Below are positions 9,701 through 18,011 of a DNA stretch of 64,000 nt, in pieces (positions within the stretch are counted from its first letter, which is position 1; every line of letters begins with the position of its first letter). Where the stretch lies: assembly GCA_903887775.1 (NCBI GenBank), contig CAISRB010000018.1, forward strand, positions 1 to 64,000, given 5' to 3'. A program made the position numbers and the translations under genes. This DNA is from an uncultured Bacteroidales bacterium (GTDB taxonomy: Bacteria; Bacteroidota; Bacteroidia; Bacteroidales; FEN-979). Below the pieces are notes generated by a model that searched no databases, had not been told where the DNA came from, and worked only from the letters and a program-made list of their open reading frames with translations.

Positions 9701-9852
9701 ATCCGAGTTACCGCCAGTATTTTCAGAACGACATCAATACCAATATGGGTATACTCCGGAGGATTTCGATGATTGCAACCGACAACAGGCAGGTTAAACT
9801 TGCAGCTGAAATGGATTCATTGTTTAAAAGAAAACTAAAATCTTATCAATGA
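6778..9852 (+). CDS. DUF2723 multi-pass membrane protein (GT117-like)
   Basis: A 1024-residue protein. The first 330 residues hold many membrane helices and the signature WWDPGEFISTTYKLQIGHPPG, whose acidic residues lie in the first external loop as in protein O-mannosyltransferase-like GT-C enzymes. Further helices occur at about 510-610. A large soluble C-terminal part follows and ends in TPR-like helices (AVMLLNSYLNNFPDSKITYD). The family is widespread in Bacteroidota and related to TMEM260; transfer of a sugar from a lipid carrier to secreted proteins is inferred, not shown. The stop overlaps the lgt start as ATGA, so the two are co-transcribed. Confidence 0.88.
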   Translation: MNNYQRLNTIIGWITFAFSAIVFLLTIEPTASWWDPGEFISTTYKLQIGHPPGAPTMQLIGRVFSLFAFGNVAKVAMMINAMSAICSALAVLFLFWVITMFARKIVAPDGEMTKGRMWTIFAAGFIGAMTFTFTDSFWFSAVEGEVYAMSAMFTSLVFWAILKWESVADEKHASRWLIFIALMIGFAIGVHLLNLLTIPALAYVIYFKKYKPTRKGMVLTFLISVVVLAFIMYFVIPWIPNLAGKFEILFVNSFGLPFQSGTVFYFTALIGLIGWGLYYTRKTKRPLINTIILSFAFLLMGYSTFLVLVIRSNADTPINENDPKDIVGLVSYLNREQYGTWPIFYGQYYNAPIVGYEDGSPVYAHDSATRKYVIVDDRKGTIPVYDSRFMTIFPRIWSRESDRKGTIDFYKKWGGEGVPITTTDEDGKTQTLNKPTFADNLKYFFTYQVGWMYLRYFLWNFSGRQNDVQGFGGVEDGNWITGIPFLDKWRLGHDQLKLPDSKKNWGTNKYYMLPLILGLIGFFFQAKKESRGTIIITMLFLMTGLAIVVYLNQKPFEPRERDYSYCGSTYAFSIWIGLGVIYLIQLAKKYLKKEYLSVILVFAFCFLLVPANMAKENWDDHDRSGKYSCRDFAANYLNSCDQQAVLITNGDNDTFPLWYDQEVEGIRTDVRVVNFMLASGAWYIDQLYQKMYESNPLPFTLKRKQYGAGQNDIIPFYDIGVNGYVNLKDVIDFIRSDDPQTFLTLQNGTKIKFIPSRKVKLAVDKEACIRNGIVPEHLKDKMVDTIYWTIRGNQLYKNDIMLLDFVASNNWTRPLYFASPSSVSHVFNVEKFCSVTGFVYKFMPLPADSADYIQGMGGIDALTSYDILMNKCKWGQLSDPNVYIDPESLNNSVRPKTNAMRVAQSLVNMHKKKEAVMLLNSYLNNFPDSKITYDMYMLPFAEVYYHAGDTVKANQIMRRVSQVLSQNVDYYMSYNPSYRQYFQNDINTNMGILRRISMIATDNRQVKLAAEMDSLFKRKLKSYQ

Positions 9853-10655
9853 TTGCCGCACTGACATTTATCCACTGGAACCCAAGCCCTGAGGTCTTCC
9901 ATATCGGAAGCCTGGCGATTCGCTGGTACGGATTGTTGTTCGCTTCTTCCTTTTTCTTTGGCTATTTTATCATGCTGAAGTTCTTTAAAAAGGAAGGCAT
10001 AGCGGTTGACAAACTGGATACCCTGACCACCTATATGGTAATAGGGACTGTTGTAGGGGCCAGGCTTGGCCACTGTCTTTTTTATGAACCTGCATGGTAC
10101 CTGTCTCATCCCATTAAAATACTTGAGGTTTGGGAAGGAGGACTGGCAAGCCACGGAGCCGCCATTGGCATCATGCTTGCAATCTGGATATTCGGTATCA
10201 GGAACAAACTCACTTTCCTGTGGACTATCGACAGGATAGTCATTGTCGTGGCTTTATCGGGCGTGTTCATCCGGACCGGGAATCTGATGAATTCAGAGAT
10301 ATTCGGACATGTTACAAGTCTTCCCTGGGGCTTTTATTTCATGAGGGCTGCAAATCCTGCAGAAGCTCTTGACCCTAGGCATCCGACCGAGATCTATGAA
10401 GGCTTATGTTATCTGGCCATTTTCATTTTTCTCTGGAGGCTGTATTATGTAAAAAACGGGAAACCTGCTCCCGGCCTGCTTTTCGGGCTATTCCTCATAC
10501 TTGTTTTCGGGGTACGTTTTTGCCTTGAGTTCCTGAAAGAGCCACAGGTGGGTTTTGAACAGGGTATGCTGCTGAACATGGGACAATTGCTGAGTATTCC
10601 CCTTATTGCCCTTGGTATCTACTTGGTTTACCGCAGCCGCCGGATTGCTGCCTGA
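9849..10655 (+). CDS. lgt: Prolipoprotein diacylglyceryl transferase
   Basis: A 268-residue inner-membrane enzyme that moves a diacylglyceryl group from phosphatidylglycerol to the lipobox cysteine of prolipoproteins. Family motifs are present: RWYGLLFASSF near the start, WEGGLASHGAAIG, the Lgt signature RTGNLMNSEIFG, and RHPTEIYEGL near the C-terminus. About seven membrane segments and normal length. Its ATG overlaps the stop of the DUF2723 gene. Its last 28 bp overlap tail-to-tail with the minus-strand glycosyltransferase gene. The window encodes several lipoprotein substrates (subtilase-like, DUF4369 and small lipoproteins). Confidence 0.97.
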   Translation: MIAALTFIHWNPSPEVFHIGSLAIRWYGLLFASSFFFGYFIMLKFFKKEGIAVDKLDTLTTYMVIGTVVGARLGHCLFYEPAWYLSHPIKILEVWEGGLASHGAAIGIMLAIWIFGIRNKLTFLWTIDRIVIVVALSGVFIRTGNLMNSEIFGHVTSLPWGFYFMRAANPAEALDPRHPTEIYEGLCYLAIFIFLWRLYYVKNGKPAPGLLFGLFLILVFGVRFCLEFLKEPQVGFEQGMLLNMGQLLSIPLIALGIYLVYRSRRIAA

Positions 10656-11842
10656 TCATACAATTCTTTCACTCTTTGTTTAAGAACTGTTAAATCATTC
10701 CTGAGTATGATGCCTTCATACCCGGCAATATTTTCCAGTGCTGAACTGAGGTTAAACCCCTTCTCGGAAACCGAAAAATGGATCTTTTTTTTCGAAAGCC
10801 TTGCGGCCAGATATTCCTGCTCGGTCTGACCCGGCGTAGGGATAAGGATCGCAGGCTTTCCAATTTCGGCAAGGTCCATAAGGGTGGAATACCCGCTTCG
10901 GCAAATCACATATTCAGCCTTCGTAATATAATACCTTAACAAAGATGATTCCAGATGAGGAAATACATGAATGCGGCTATCTATGACTTGCCGGTCTGTT
11001 GATTCTGGCCGTCCTCCTGCAATGATAGCAGAATCTGAAGTTTCCCTGAGCTGTTTGATGATCAGTGATTCGAGCATGCTGCGCCGGGGGTCAGGTCCTG
11101 AGATCAAAGCGACAATGCCGGCAGGCTGACAGGGAAGACTGCCTGGTTCATGAAGCGGACCGGAAAAGCGTGTGAGAGGACCGATAAAATAACAACAGGC
11201 AGGAAGCCCGGGGAAATGCGAAAGCCGGCCCGACAGTCCGCCTTCGTCTTCGGTATCAGGGATCCAGCATTCATTGTACCTGCTGATAAATGACATCGTA
11301 AGCTTTCTGAGAACAGGTTCCAGCCACTTCATGCCTGCAGGAAGCTGTATGTTAAGTTGATGGCTGATGAAGACCGATTTCACGCCCGCATTCCAGCAGC
11401 CATAGCGGTTATCGGAGATCACGAGGCTTGCCCCGGTTTCCTTCAGCAGTTTCTTCAGGAATTCATGTTCCACCCTGAACCCGTTAAGCAGGCGGGGGAT
11501 ATTTGCCGCCATAGCCGGCAGCATTCCGGAACCCCGGGGGTATCTTACTTCTACTCCCGGAAACCGTAGAAGTTCCAGTTCGGGGTATTCATTATAATAG
11601 AACTCCCATGGCCTTCCGTCTGCCGCAACAATTACCCTCCAGCCATTATCGCGGAGAGCCCTGATCACTGGAACACAGCGTGTGGCGTGGCCGATTCCCC
11701 AATCGAGGGGGCATACAAGCGCTACGGGATTGAAAGTCTGCAATGAAAAAGTATTACAAGGGCCTATCACTTTCAGGTTCAAGGCGGATAAAGATAAGGA
11801 AAAACCAAATGGATCATACGGCATTATCATATACTCTTGCAT
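10628..11842 (-). CDS. MurG-like glycosyltransferase (GT28 type)
   Basis: A GT-B fold is visible. The N-terminal half begins with LVCPLDWGIGHATRCVPVI, the Gly-rich first loop of MurG/GT28 enzymes. The C-terminal half has the donor-binding segment CRSGYSTLMDLAEIGKPAIL followed by PTPGQTEQEYLA. Donor and acceptor are unknown. The frame opens at 11842, but the ~37 residues before the first beta strand have no counterpart in the fold. A TTG at 11743 would start just before it and would remove most of the head-to-head overlap with dprA. The 3' end overlaps lgt by 28 bp. It is the only minus-strand gene in the 6.8-22.7 kb block. Confidence 0.82.
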   Translation of the reverse strand: MQEYMIMPYDPFGFSLSLSALNLKVIGPCNTFSLQTFNPVALVCPLDWGIGHATRCVPVIRALRDNGWRVIVAADGRPWEFYYNEYPELELLRFPGVEVRYPRGSGMLPAMAANIPRLLNGFRVEHEFLKKLLKETGASLVISDNRYGCWNAGVKSVFISHQLNIQLPAGMKWLEPVLRKLTMSFISRYNECWIPDTEDEGGLSGRLSHFPGLPACCYFIGPLTRFSGPLHEPGSLPCQPAGIVALISGPDPRRSMLESLIIKQLRETSDSAIIAGGRPESTDRQVIDSRIHVFPHLESSLLRYYITKAEYVICRSGYSTLMDLAEIGKPAILIPTPGQTEQEYLAARLSKKKIHFSVSEKGFNLSSALENIAGYEGIILRNDLTVLKQRVKELYDQAAIRRLR

Positions 11843-12921
11843 TGACTCAGATTCCCGGAATCGGCAGTGTGAACGGGAAAAAACTGATCAGGATGCTGGG
11901 AAGCGCCCGGAATGTGTTTGACCATTACCATGAATCAAAGGATTTTAATCCCAGGTTGATGAGGCTGATACGTCAGGCATTAAAAGACAGGGCAATCTGG
12001 AAAAGGGCCGAGGACGAGATGAAATTCATCGAGAAGTACAGGCTGAAGGTTTTATTTTTCCTGGACCCGGATTATCCAAGACGGCTGGTTGACTGTTTCG
12101 ATTCACCGGTTTACCTTTTTTACAAAGGCAGCGCTGACCTGAACGCAGAAAAGATCATCGGTATTGTGGGGACCCGCAGCGCTACCGATTATGGAAAGTC
12201 TGTCACCCGGGACCTGATCAGTGGTCTCAGGCAGGAAAGTCCCCTGGTCGTTAGCGGACTTGCATACGGGATCGATAGTCATGCGCACAGGGCTGCACTT
12301 GATAATGGCCTGGATACACTCGGTGTCCTGGGTCATGGTCTTGATCGTATTTATCCCGGCAACAATAAGGCGATGGCAGAAAAAATGCTGAAGCAGGGAG
12401 GACTGCTTACCGAATTTTTCAGTTGCACCGAGCCGGACAGGGAAAATTTTCCACAGCGGAACAGGATCATTGCAGGTCTCTGTGATGCCATCGTCGTTGT
12501 CGAGGCAGCCGAAGAGGGAGGGGCGCTCATTACTGCCGATATCGCCCATAGTTATGGCAGGGATGTGTTTGCGATCCCCGGGAGGATCGGTGACAAGTAT
12601 TCCGGCGGATGTAATATGCTGATGAAACTTAAAAAAGCCGAAGTCTTAAGAAATGCGGAGGACCTTATTTATGAAATGGGATGGAGGGTATCCGGTAAAA
12701 AAGTCCCTGCCCTCCAGCCAAAGCTTTTTATTCCCCTGACGAGGGATGAAGAGAAGGTGATCGAGCTGTTACGGGCCGAAGGCGATCTTGATATTGATGA
12801 GATAAGCCGGAGAAGTGAATTACCGGTAAACAAAGTAGCAGTTGCTTTGCTCAACCTCGAAATGGAGAACGTAATTCAATGCAAACCGGGCAAATTATTC
12901 AGGGTCCAGGGCCTGCCCTGA
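11809..12921 (+). CDS. dprA: DNA-processing protein DprA
   Basis: About 370 residues from ATG 11809 (a longer frame opens at 11743 but only adds basic residues). An N-terminal helix-hairpin-helix (TQIPGIGSVNGKKL) precedes the Rossmann-like DprA core: GIVGTRSATDYGKS, VVSGLAYGIDSHAH, FPQRNRIIAGL and the conserved VVEAAEEGGALITA. A C-terminal winged helix follows at about residues 305-365 (LDIDEISRRSELPVNKVA). DprA binds incoming single-stranded DNA and loads RecA during transformation; in many bacteria it is kept regardless of competence. It opens a plus-strand run and its start region faces the divergent glycosyltransferase. Confidence 0.96.
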   Translation: MDHTALSYTLALTQIPGIGSVNGKKLIRMLGSARNVFDHYHESKDFNPRLMRLIRQALKDRAIWKRAEDEMKFIEKYRLKVLFFLDPDYPRRLVDCFDSPVYLFYKGSADLNAEKIIGIVGTRSATDYGKSVTRDLISGLRQESPLVVSGLAYGIDSHAHRAALDNGLDTLGVLGHGLDRIYPGNNKAMAEKMLKQGGLLTEFFSCTEPDRENFPQRNRIIAGLCDAIVVVEAAEEGGALITADIAHSYGRDVFAIPGRIGDKYSGGCNMLMKLKKAEVLRNAEDLIYEMGWRVSGKKVPALQPKLFIPLTRDEEKVIELLRAEGDLDIDEISRRSELPVNKVAVALLNLEMENVIQCKPGKLFRVQGLP

Positions 12922-12950
12922 GGTTCACACCATTTGAATCCCCTGAGCGC

Positions 12951-13040
12951 ATTCCCCGGTGCTTGCAGCGGGGTTAGCGTGCAAAAATACAAATTCCTAT
13001 GGGATCGAAGAATCCTTGCTGCTTGCGGCGAGGTTCTTCA
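12951..13040. repeat. Pair of GC-rich REP-like palindromes
   Basis: Two related hairpins lie 60 nt apart in the 225-bp gap between dprA and rsgA. Unit 1 (12951-12979) has a CCCCG/CGGGG stem and unit 2 (13008-13037) an AGAA-CC/GGTTCT stem. Both carry the shared core TGCTTGC[AG]GCG[GA]GGTT. The core and spacing suggest a dispersed palindromic repeat, or an exchanged pair acting as terminator for dprA. Confidence 0.45.
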
Positions 13041-13146
13041 TTTTCTCCGGAAACAATGATTTTTTATAATTTTACAGATAAATAATCAGGAGCAAATTCC
13101 TTTTAAACAGCTTAGCACTGAAAAAACAATTTAATTAAACTGATCT

Positions 13147-14055
13147 TTGGAAGGCCTGGTCGTAAAATCAACTGGTAGCTGGATCAAGGTACGCCTTGAA
13201 GACGGCAGCATCCTGGATTGCAGACTTAAGGGTCAGTTCAGGATCAGGGATATCAAGCATACAAATCCCCTGGCAATTGGCGACCGGGTTGACCTGGAAC
13301 CTGATTTGCAGCATGGGAATGCAATGATCACCAGGATCCATCCACGGGAGAATTATATAATACGCAAAGCGACGAAGCTTTCGAAAGTCTCACACATCAT
13401 CGCGGCCAACCTTGATCATGCCTATCTGATCGTGACTCTTGCCGAACCGCGCACATCAACAGGTTTCATCGACCGTTTTCTTGTAACCGCAGCCGGGTAT
13501 TATATTCCCGCGAGCCTTGTATTCAATAAAACCGATATATACGGGCCCGAACTTATGCGCCAGCTTGATGACCTCCGTGAGATCTATCAGAAAGCAGGCT
13601 ATCCCTGCCTTGCTGTTTCTGCCCTGGACGGAACAAACATAGAAGAGCTGAAAATGTTGCTTAAAGGGAAAATCAACCTCTTCTCAGGTCATTCGGGGGC
13701 TGGAAAATCAGCTCTTATCAATGCGATACAACCCGGGCTCAACATAAAGACCAGGGAAATCTCGGAGGCGCATCAGAAGGGTATGCATACCACGACTTAT
13801 GCCGAAATGCACATGCTAAGCGGTGGAGGATTTATTGTGGATACACCAGGGATTAGGGAATTCGGCCTCATCGATTTTGAAATGTCAGAAATCCCAAGAT
13901 GCTTTCCTGAAATGGAAAATCTTTTACCCTATTGCCAGTATAAAAACTGCACGCATACTCATGAGCCCGGCTGTGCCGTTAAAAATGCCCTCGACAGCGG
14001 GGAAGTCAGCCGTTTGCGATATAATAGTTATCTTAGCATCCTCAATGATAGCTAG
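13147..14055 (+). CDS. rsgA: Ribosome small-subunit-dependent GTPase RsgA
   Basis: A 302-residue protein that checks late 30S subunit assembly. The OB fold comes first (KSTGSWIKVRLEDGS). The GTPase domain is circularly permuted as expected: G4 NKTD at about 136, then the P loop GHSGAGKSALINAI at about 181, then G3 DTPGIREFG. The C-terminal zinc knuckle has the ligands C, C, H and C in CQYKNCTHTHEPGC. The start codon is TTG at 13147; no ATG upstream keeps the frame, and the residues that follow match the usual start of the family. It overlaps the CBS-domain gene by 11 bp. Confidence 0.96.
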   Translation: MEGLVVKSTGSWIKVRLEDGSILDCRLKGQFRIRDIKHTNPLAIGDRVDLEPDLQHGNAMITRIHPRENYIIRKATKLSKVSHIIAANLDHAYLIVTLAEPRTSTGFIDRFLVTAAGYYIPASLVFNKTDIYGPELMRQLDDLREIYQKAGYPCLAVSALDGTNIEELKMLLKGKINLFSGHSGAGKSALINAIQPGLNIKTREISEAHQKGMHTTTYAEMHMLSGGGFIVDTPGIREFGLIDFEMSEIPRCFPEMENLLPYCQYKNCTHTHEPGCAVKNALDSGEVSRLRYNSYLSILNDS

Positions 14056-14710
14056 AGATCTCATAAATGATGCTGTAATTGCGCTCAGTCCCACCGATAT
14101 AGGCTCGGATGCCCTGGGCCTTATGGATGAACTGCGTGTTTCCCATCTTCCGGTAGTCAGTGAACTGGAATTCATAGGTCTGATCTCCGATTCAGATATC
14201 TACAATCGTGGCGAATTTGATCAGCCTGTATGTGACAGCAAAATCACACTCAGCAGACCCTACGTTTATGAGAACCAGCACGTCTATGATGTCATGCTGA
14301 TCATATCGGGGCAGAAGCTTACCGTGCTGCCCGTTTTGAACCTGAAGAACCATTACCTGGGTGTTATTACCCTGGGCGAACTTGTTCAAAGGTTTTCAGC
14401 TATGGCCTCCCTCGATAATCCCGGTGGCATTATCATGCTCGAAGTAAATAAGAAAGATTACCTTCTTACTGAAATAGCGGGCATAGTCGAATCGAACGAC
14501 GCGAAGATCCTGAGCCTTTACACCACTTCTCACCCGGATTCCACGAAGCTGGAGATCACAATCAGGGTGAACAGTGTTGATATAGGCGCCATACTCCAGA
14601 CCTTTTACCGCTACAATTATATTGTAATAGCTAGCTGGTCAAAGGAGGATTCTTTCGGCGACAGCATGCAGGACCGGTTTGACGCCCTGATGAATTACCT
14701 AAACATCTGA
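14045..14710 (+). CDS. CBS-pair and ACT-like domain protein (AcuB-like)
   Basis: From ATG 14045 (MIARDLINDAVIALSPTD) the protein has 221 residues. Two CBS repeats fill about residues 1-135 (MDELRVSHLPVV and MLIISGQKLTVLPVL). An ACT-like segment follows at about 140-205 (IIMLEVNKKDYLLTEIAGIV). This layout is that of AcuB-like ligand sensors, which bind adenine nucleotides in the CBS cleft; the regulated partner is unknown. The frame stays open upstream to 13823, but that part lies inside rsgA in another frame. It overlaps rsgA by 11 bp and ends 3 bp before the next gene, so the three are probably translated from one mRNA. Confidence 0.88.
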   Translation: MIARDLINDAVIALSPTDIGSDALGLMDELRVSHLPVVSELEFIGLISDSDIYNRGEFDQPVCDSKITLSRPYVYENQHVYDVMLIISGQKLTVLPVLNLKNHYLGVITLGELVQRFSAMASLDNPGGIIMLEVNKKDYLLTEIAGIVESNDAKILSLYTTSHPDSTKLEITIRVNSVDIGAILQTFYRYNYIVIASWSKEDSFGDSMQDRFDALMNYLNI

Positions 14711-14713
14711 ATT

Positions 14714-16147
14714 ATGGGAAGGGCTGCAGCAGCAGTGAACCGCTTGCTGAGACAGGCCTTTTTCCTGCTTTTGATTGCTGATTCCCTGACTGCAATGGCT
14801 CAGGACCCCTATGTCATTGCTGGGACTGTCAGCATTTCCGGAAACCATATCACATACCGGAACATTATCATCCGTGAGCTGAAATTCAAAGAAGGAGATA
14901 CACTTAAAACGGATCAGTTGCCGCGAATACTCAGCCAGGCGAAAGAGAACATCTTCAATACACGGCTTTTCAATTTCGTTACCCTGGATACAACGGTAAA
15001 CCCTCTGACGAAAAGGATGAACCTTGACATTGAGGTCATTGAGAGATGGTATATATGGCCTATGCCGTTTATTCAGCTTTCGGATCAGAACCTCAATGCC
15101 TGGCTCCAGACTCTTGACTGGAGTAAGCTCACATATGGCATTGATTTTACATTTTTCAATGTTCGCGGCAGGAACGAAACCCTTAAGATCATGACCCATT
15201 TCGGATTTAACCAGAAATATGGCTTCACATATAAAATCCCGTATGTCAATAAAAAGCAAACCCTCGGGATAGGGTTCGGGGCTGATATGGAGCTCAACCA
15301 CGAGGTGGCTGTAGAAACCACGGATAATCAGCCTTATTATTTCAACAGCACAGGTTCATATCCGAAACAGCTCACTTATGCTTTCGGGGAGCTGCTGTTA
15401 AGGCCCAATATCTATGTCATTCATACGCTCAGGCTTGGATACAGCCATTATTATTTTCAGGACACCTTGTTGCATGTTCCCGGGTTTTCAATGACATTCA
15501 ATAATAACCAGGATTTCGTCACCCTCTGGTATCAGTATAAAAACGATCACCGTGACGTGCAGTATTATCCTCTCAAAGGATGGTATTTTGACCTGGAATT
15601 CAGTCATTCACTGCCATTGTGGTTTACACATAATACCTATATCAAATCACTTTTCAGGAAATATTTTCAGTTACACGAACGCTGGTACTATGCGTTCTCC
15701 CTGCTTGGTAAACTGAGTTTCGAATCTCAGCAGCCGTACTATCTTCAGAGGGGTCTGGGCTACAGCCGGGAGTTTGTAAGAGGATATGAATATTATGTTG
15801 TTGACGGACAGCATTATCTTCTTTTCAAAAACAACGTCAAATTTGCCATTTTACCCGAAAGGGTCGGGAAGTTTAATTTCATCAGGACCAGCAAGTTCAA
15901 TACCATTCCTTATGCCCTGTATGCCAATCTGTTTGTTGATATGGGTTATGTTTATGCCTACCAGCAGATTGCATATGGTTTTAATGACACATCCCTCCCC
16001 TTTAACTCCCTTCAGAACACTTTTATGATGGGTTACGGACTGGGTTTGGATTTTACGACTTATTATGATGTTGTGATCCGAGTTGAAGGTTCGATGAACC
16101 TGCTGGGCAAACCTGGGGTGTATATTCATTTTATTGCACCCATTTAA
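14714..16147 (+). CDS. BamA/TamA-like outer-membrane protein
   Basis: A 477-residue protein with a signal peptide ending ...TAMAQ. A POTRA-like domain comes first (VSISGNHITYRNIIIRELKF ... QLPRILSQAKENIFNTRLF). A C-terminal region of amphipathic beta strands rich in Tyr, Phe and Asn follows and ends in the hydrophobic strand VYIHFIAPI, as in outer-membrane barrels. It is shorter than BamA and has one or two POTRA repeats, so it is a paralogue of the full-length BamA at 18.8 kb. It may help insert or secrete particular outer-membrane proteins; this is inferred. It is coupled to the CBS gene by a 3-bp gap. Confidence 0.85.
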   Translation: MGRAAAAVNRLLRQAFFLLLIADSLTAMAQDPYVIAGTVSISGNHITYRNIIIRELKFKEGDTLKTDQLPRILSQAKENIFNTRLFNFVTLDTTVNPLTKRMNLDIEVIERWYIWPMPFIQLSDQNLNAWLQTLDWSKLTYGIDFTFFNVRGRNETLKIMTHFGFNQKYGFTYKIPYVNKKQTLGIGFGADMELNHEVAVETTDNQPYYFNSTGSYPKQLTYAFGELLLRPNIYVIHTLRLGYSHYYFQDTLLHVPGFSMTFNNNQDFVTLWYQYKNDHRDVQYYPLKGWYFDLEFSHSLPLWFTHNTYIKSLFRKYFQLHERWYYAFSLLGKLSFESQQPYYLQRGLGYSREFVRGYEYYVVDGQHYLLFKNNVKFAILPERVGKFNFIRTSKFNTIPYALYANLFVDMGYVYAYQQIAYGFNDTSLPFNSLQNTFMMGYGLGLDFTTYYDVVIRVEGSMNLLGKPGVYIHFIAPI

Positions 16148-16153
16148 GGGTTT

Positions 16154-16180
16154 TTTGTATCCCTTTTTCCTGTATCTTTG
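16154..16180 (+). promoter_or_regulatory. Bacteroidota-type promoter upstream of nadK
   Basis: TATCTTTG (16173-16180) is an exact TAnnTTTG -7 box. TTTG (16154-16157) lies 15 nt upstream, somewhat close for a -33 box. The nadK ATG follows 27 bp downstream. Confidence 0.55.
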
Positions 16181-16207
16181 CAAACTGTTTTAAATTCAGC
16201 TTTTCTG

Positions 16208-17086
16208 ATGAAATTTGCCGTTTACGGAAAGCAGCTTGCCGAACCGGTTTTACCGCTATTACAGACCCTTGTTGATAAGCTTGGGTCTGCCGGTGGGCCA
16301 CTGTATTTTTATGAGCCTTTTTTCAGGTCTCTCGGGGGAAAGATAAATTTCAGTGTCGAACCTGTATTGTTCACTGTTCAGGCCGATATACAGGGCAAAG
16401 TTGACATTTTGTTTTCCATCGGAGGCGATGGCACCATGCTTGATGCGGTCACCCTGGTCGGAGATTCAGGGATATTGCTCACCGGGATCAATATGGGAAG
16501 GCTTGGCTTTTTATCCGGCATTTCAAAAGAACGGATCATTCCTGCACTGGATGCGATCTTTGCTTCAGAATATGATCTTGACCAGCGTACCCTTCTGAAA
16601 CTTGAAACCGAAAACGGTATTTTCCGACCTGTTAATTTCGCTCTGAATGAACTTGCAGTTTACAAGGCAAAACCCGTGTCCCTGCTTACGATACGGACCT
16701 GGGTAAACGGTGACTTCCTGAATTCATATTGGGCTGATGGCCTTATCGTTTCAACCCCAACAGGCTCTACAGCCTATTCGCTGAGCTGTACCGGGCCCAT
16801 TATTGCACCCGACGCCGGGTCCTTTGTGATAACGCCTATTGCAAGCCACAACCTCACTGTAAGACCGGTTGTTTTGCGGGATGATGTGGAGATCCGTATC
16901 CTTGTCGGCGGCGAAAAGACTTCATTCTTTGTGAGCATGGATTCGCGTATTCAGGAAGTTCAAAACCCTGTAGAATTGCTGATCAAAAAAGCCGGTTTCA
17001 GGATCAACCTTCTGAGGCTGCGGGACGCCTCGTTTTTCAATACACTCCGGGATAAATTAAACTGGGGGCTGGATGTTCGGAATTAG
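16208..17086 (+). CDS. nadK: NAD kinase
   Basis: A 292-residue ATP-dependent NAD kinase that makes NADP. Family motifs: SIGGDGTMLDAV (GGDG nucleotide-binding loop), INMGRLGFLSG, LNELAVYKAK (NE/D motif) and the signature DGLIVSTPTGSTAYS. The ATG at 16208 is chosen over a TTG at 16178 because the protein then begins MKFAVYGKQ on the first beta strand, and the -7 promoter box would otherwise lie inside the coding region. It leads a run with DUF6089, uppS, bamA and two ompH genes. Confidence 0.97.
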   Translation: MKFAVYGKQLAEPVLPLLQTLVDKLGSAGGPLYFYEPFFRSLGGKINFSVEPVLFTVQADIQGKVDILFSIGGDGTMLDAVTLVGDSGILLTGINMGRLGFLSGISKERIIPALDAIFASEYDLDQRTLLKLETENGIFRPVNFALNELAVYKAKPVSLLTIRTWVNGDFLNSYWADGLIVSTPTGSTAYSLSCTGPIIAPDAGSFVITPIASHNLTVRPVVLRDDVEIRILVGGEKTSFFVSMDSRIQEVQNPVELLIKKAGFRINLLRLRDASFFNTLRDKLNWGLDVRN

Positions 17087-17165
17087 ATAAAATTCTTAAC
17101 ATAAGCCCATCCAATAAAATCAGGATTTTTACGTTTAAATAGATTGTTAAAAACCCTTGTAATTC

Positions 17166-18005
17166 ATGTTTAGAGAAATGCGGACGGAAAAAAGCAGGTC
17201 ATCCTTGTCGGAAGGGTGGATCTGTGCTTTGCTTGTCGGCATGTTCTGTATGTATGGAAGCCGGGTTTCAGCGCAGAACCTCGAAGCAGGATTATTCGGG
17301 GGAGCCATATATTACATTGGCGACCTGAATCCGGGGACGCCTTTTCTTAATCCTGGTCTTGCCTACGGAGTTCTTGCAAGGTACGACATCGACGACCGAT
17401 GGGCTGTAAAGTTGAGCGTAAGCCATGGGAAAGTCCAGGGTAATTCTACACAATCGAAATACATGCCCGAAAGGAATCTTGCGTTTGGAGACCAGATTAC
17501 TGATTTCTCGGCGGTTGCTGAATTTAATTTCTTTAATTTTTACATCGGAAGCCACAAGAACTGGATAACTCCCTATATTTACGCAGGATTTTCGTTTTTC
17601 CTGTTTAACCCGAAAAATGGTGTCGTCCTGCGGGACTTAGGGACAGAGGGTCAGAATATAGGTTACGAAGGAAGAAAACCCTATAATACTTATTCTTTCG
17701 GGATACCTTTCGGATTGGGAGTTAAGATAAGTCTTACCGGCAGGCTGGCTCTTGCTGTCTTTTGGGAAATGCACAAGACATTTACCGATTATATTGATGA
17801 CGTGAGCAAGACGTATTATCTTAATATGCCTGATATCCAAAACCCGACTCCCGGGGAACTTCTTTCAGATCCCACCAGGAGTTACAGTGCAGGCATGCAA
17901 AGAGGGAATTCGAGGACCAACGACTGGTATTCGTTCAGCGGTGTTACACTCAGTTACAAATTTAACCTGTTAACGCGTAAGCGCTGTAAGGATCTGGAGC
18001 ATTAA
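17166..18005 (+). CDS. DUF6089-type outer-membrane beta-barrel protein
   Basis: A 279-residue protein with an N-terminal signal peptide (ending near SRVSAQ) and a beta-strand-rich body. The start of the mature protein (NLEAGLFGGAIYYIGDLN) and the segment ITPYIYAGFSFFLFNPK match the DUF6089 group of small Bacteroidota barrels, which I recall being encoded next to uppS and bamA. The C-terminal strand SFSGVTLSYKFNLL fits a barrel closing strand. Function is unknown; its place in the envelope-assembly block suggests a role in outer-membrane biogenesis. It lies 6 bp upstream of uppS. Confidence 0.85.
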   Translation: MFREMRTEKSRSSLSEGWICALLVGMFCMYGSRVSAQNLEAGLFGGAIYYIGDLNPGTPFLNPGLAYGVLARYDIDDRWAVKLSVSHGKVQGNSTQSKYMPERNLAFGDQITDFSAVAEFNFFNFYIGSHKNWITPYIYAGFSFFLFNPKNGVVLRDLGTEGQNIGYEGRKPYNTYSFGIPFGLGVKISLTGRLALAVFWEMHKTFTDYIDDVSKTYYLNMPDIQNPTPGELLSDPTRSYSAGMQRGNSRTNDWYSFSGVTLSYKFNLLTRKRCKDLEH

Positions 18006-18011
18006 CCAACT

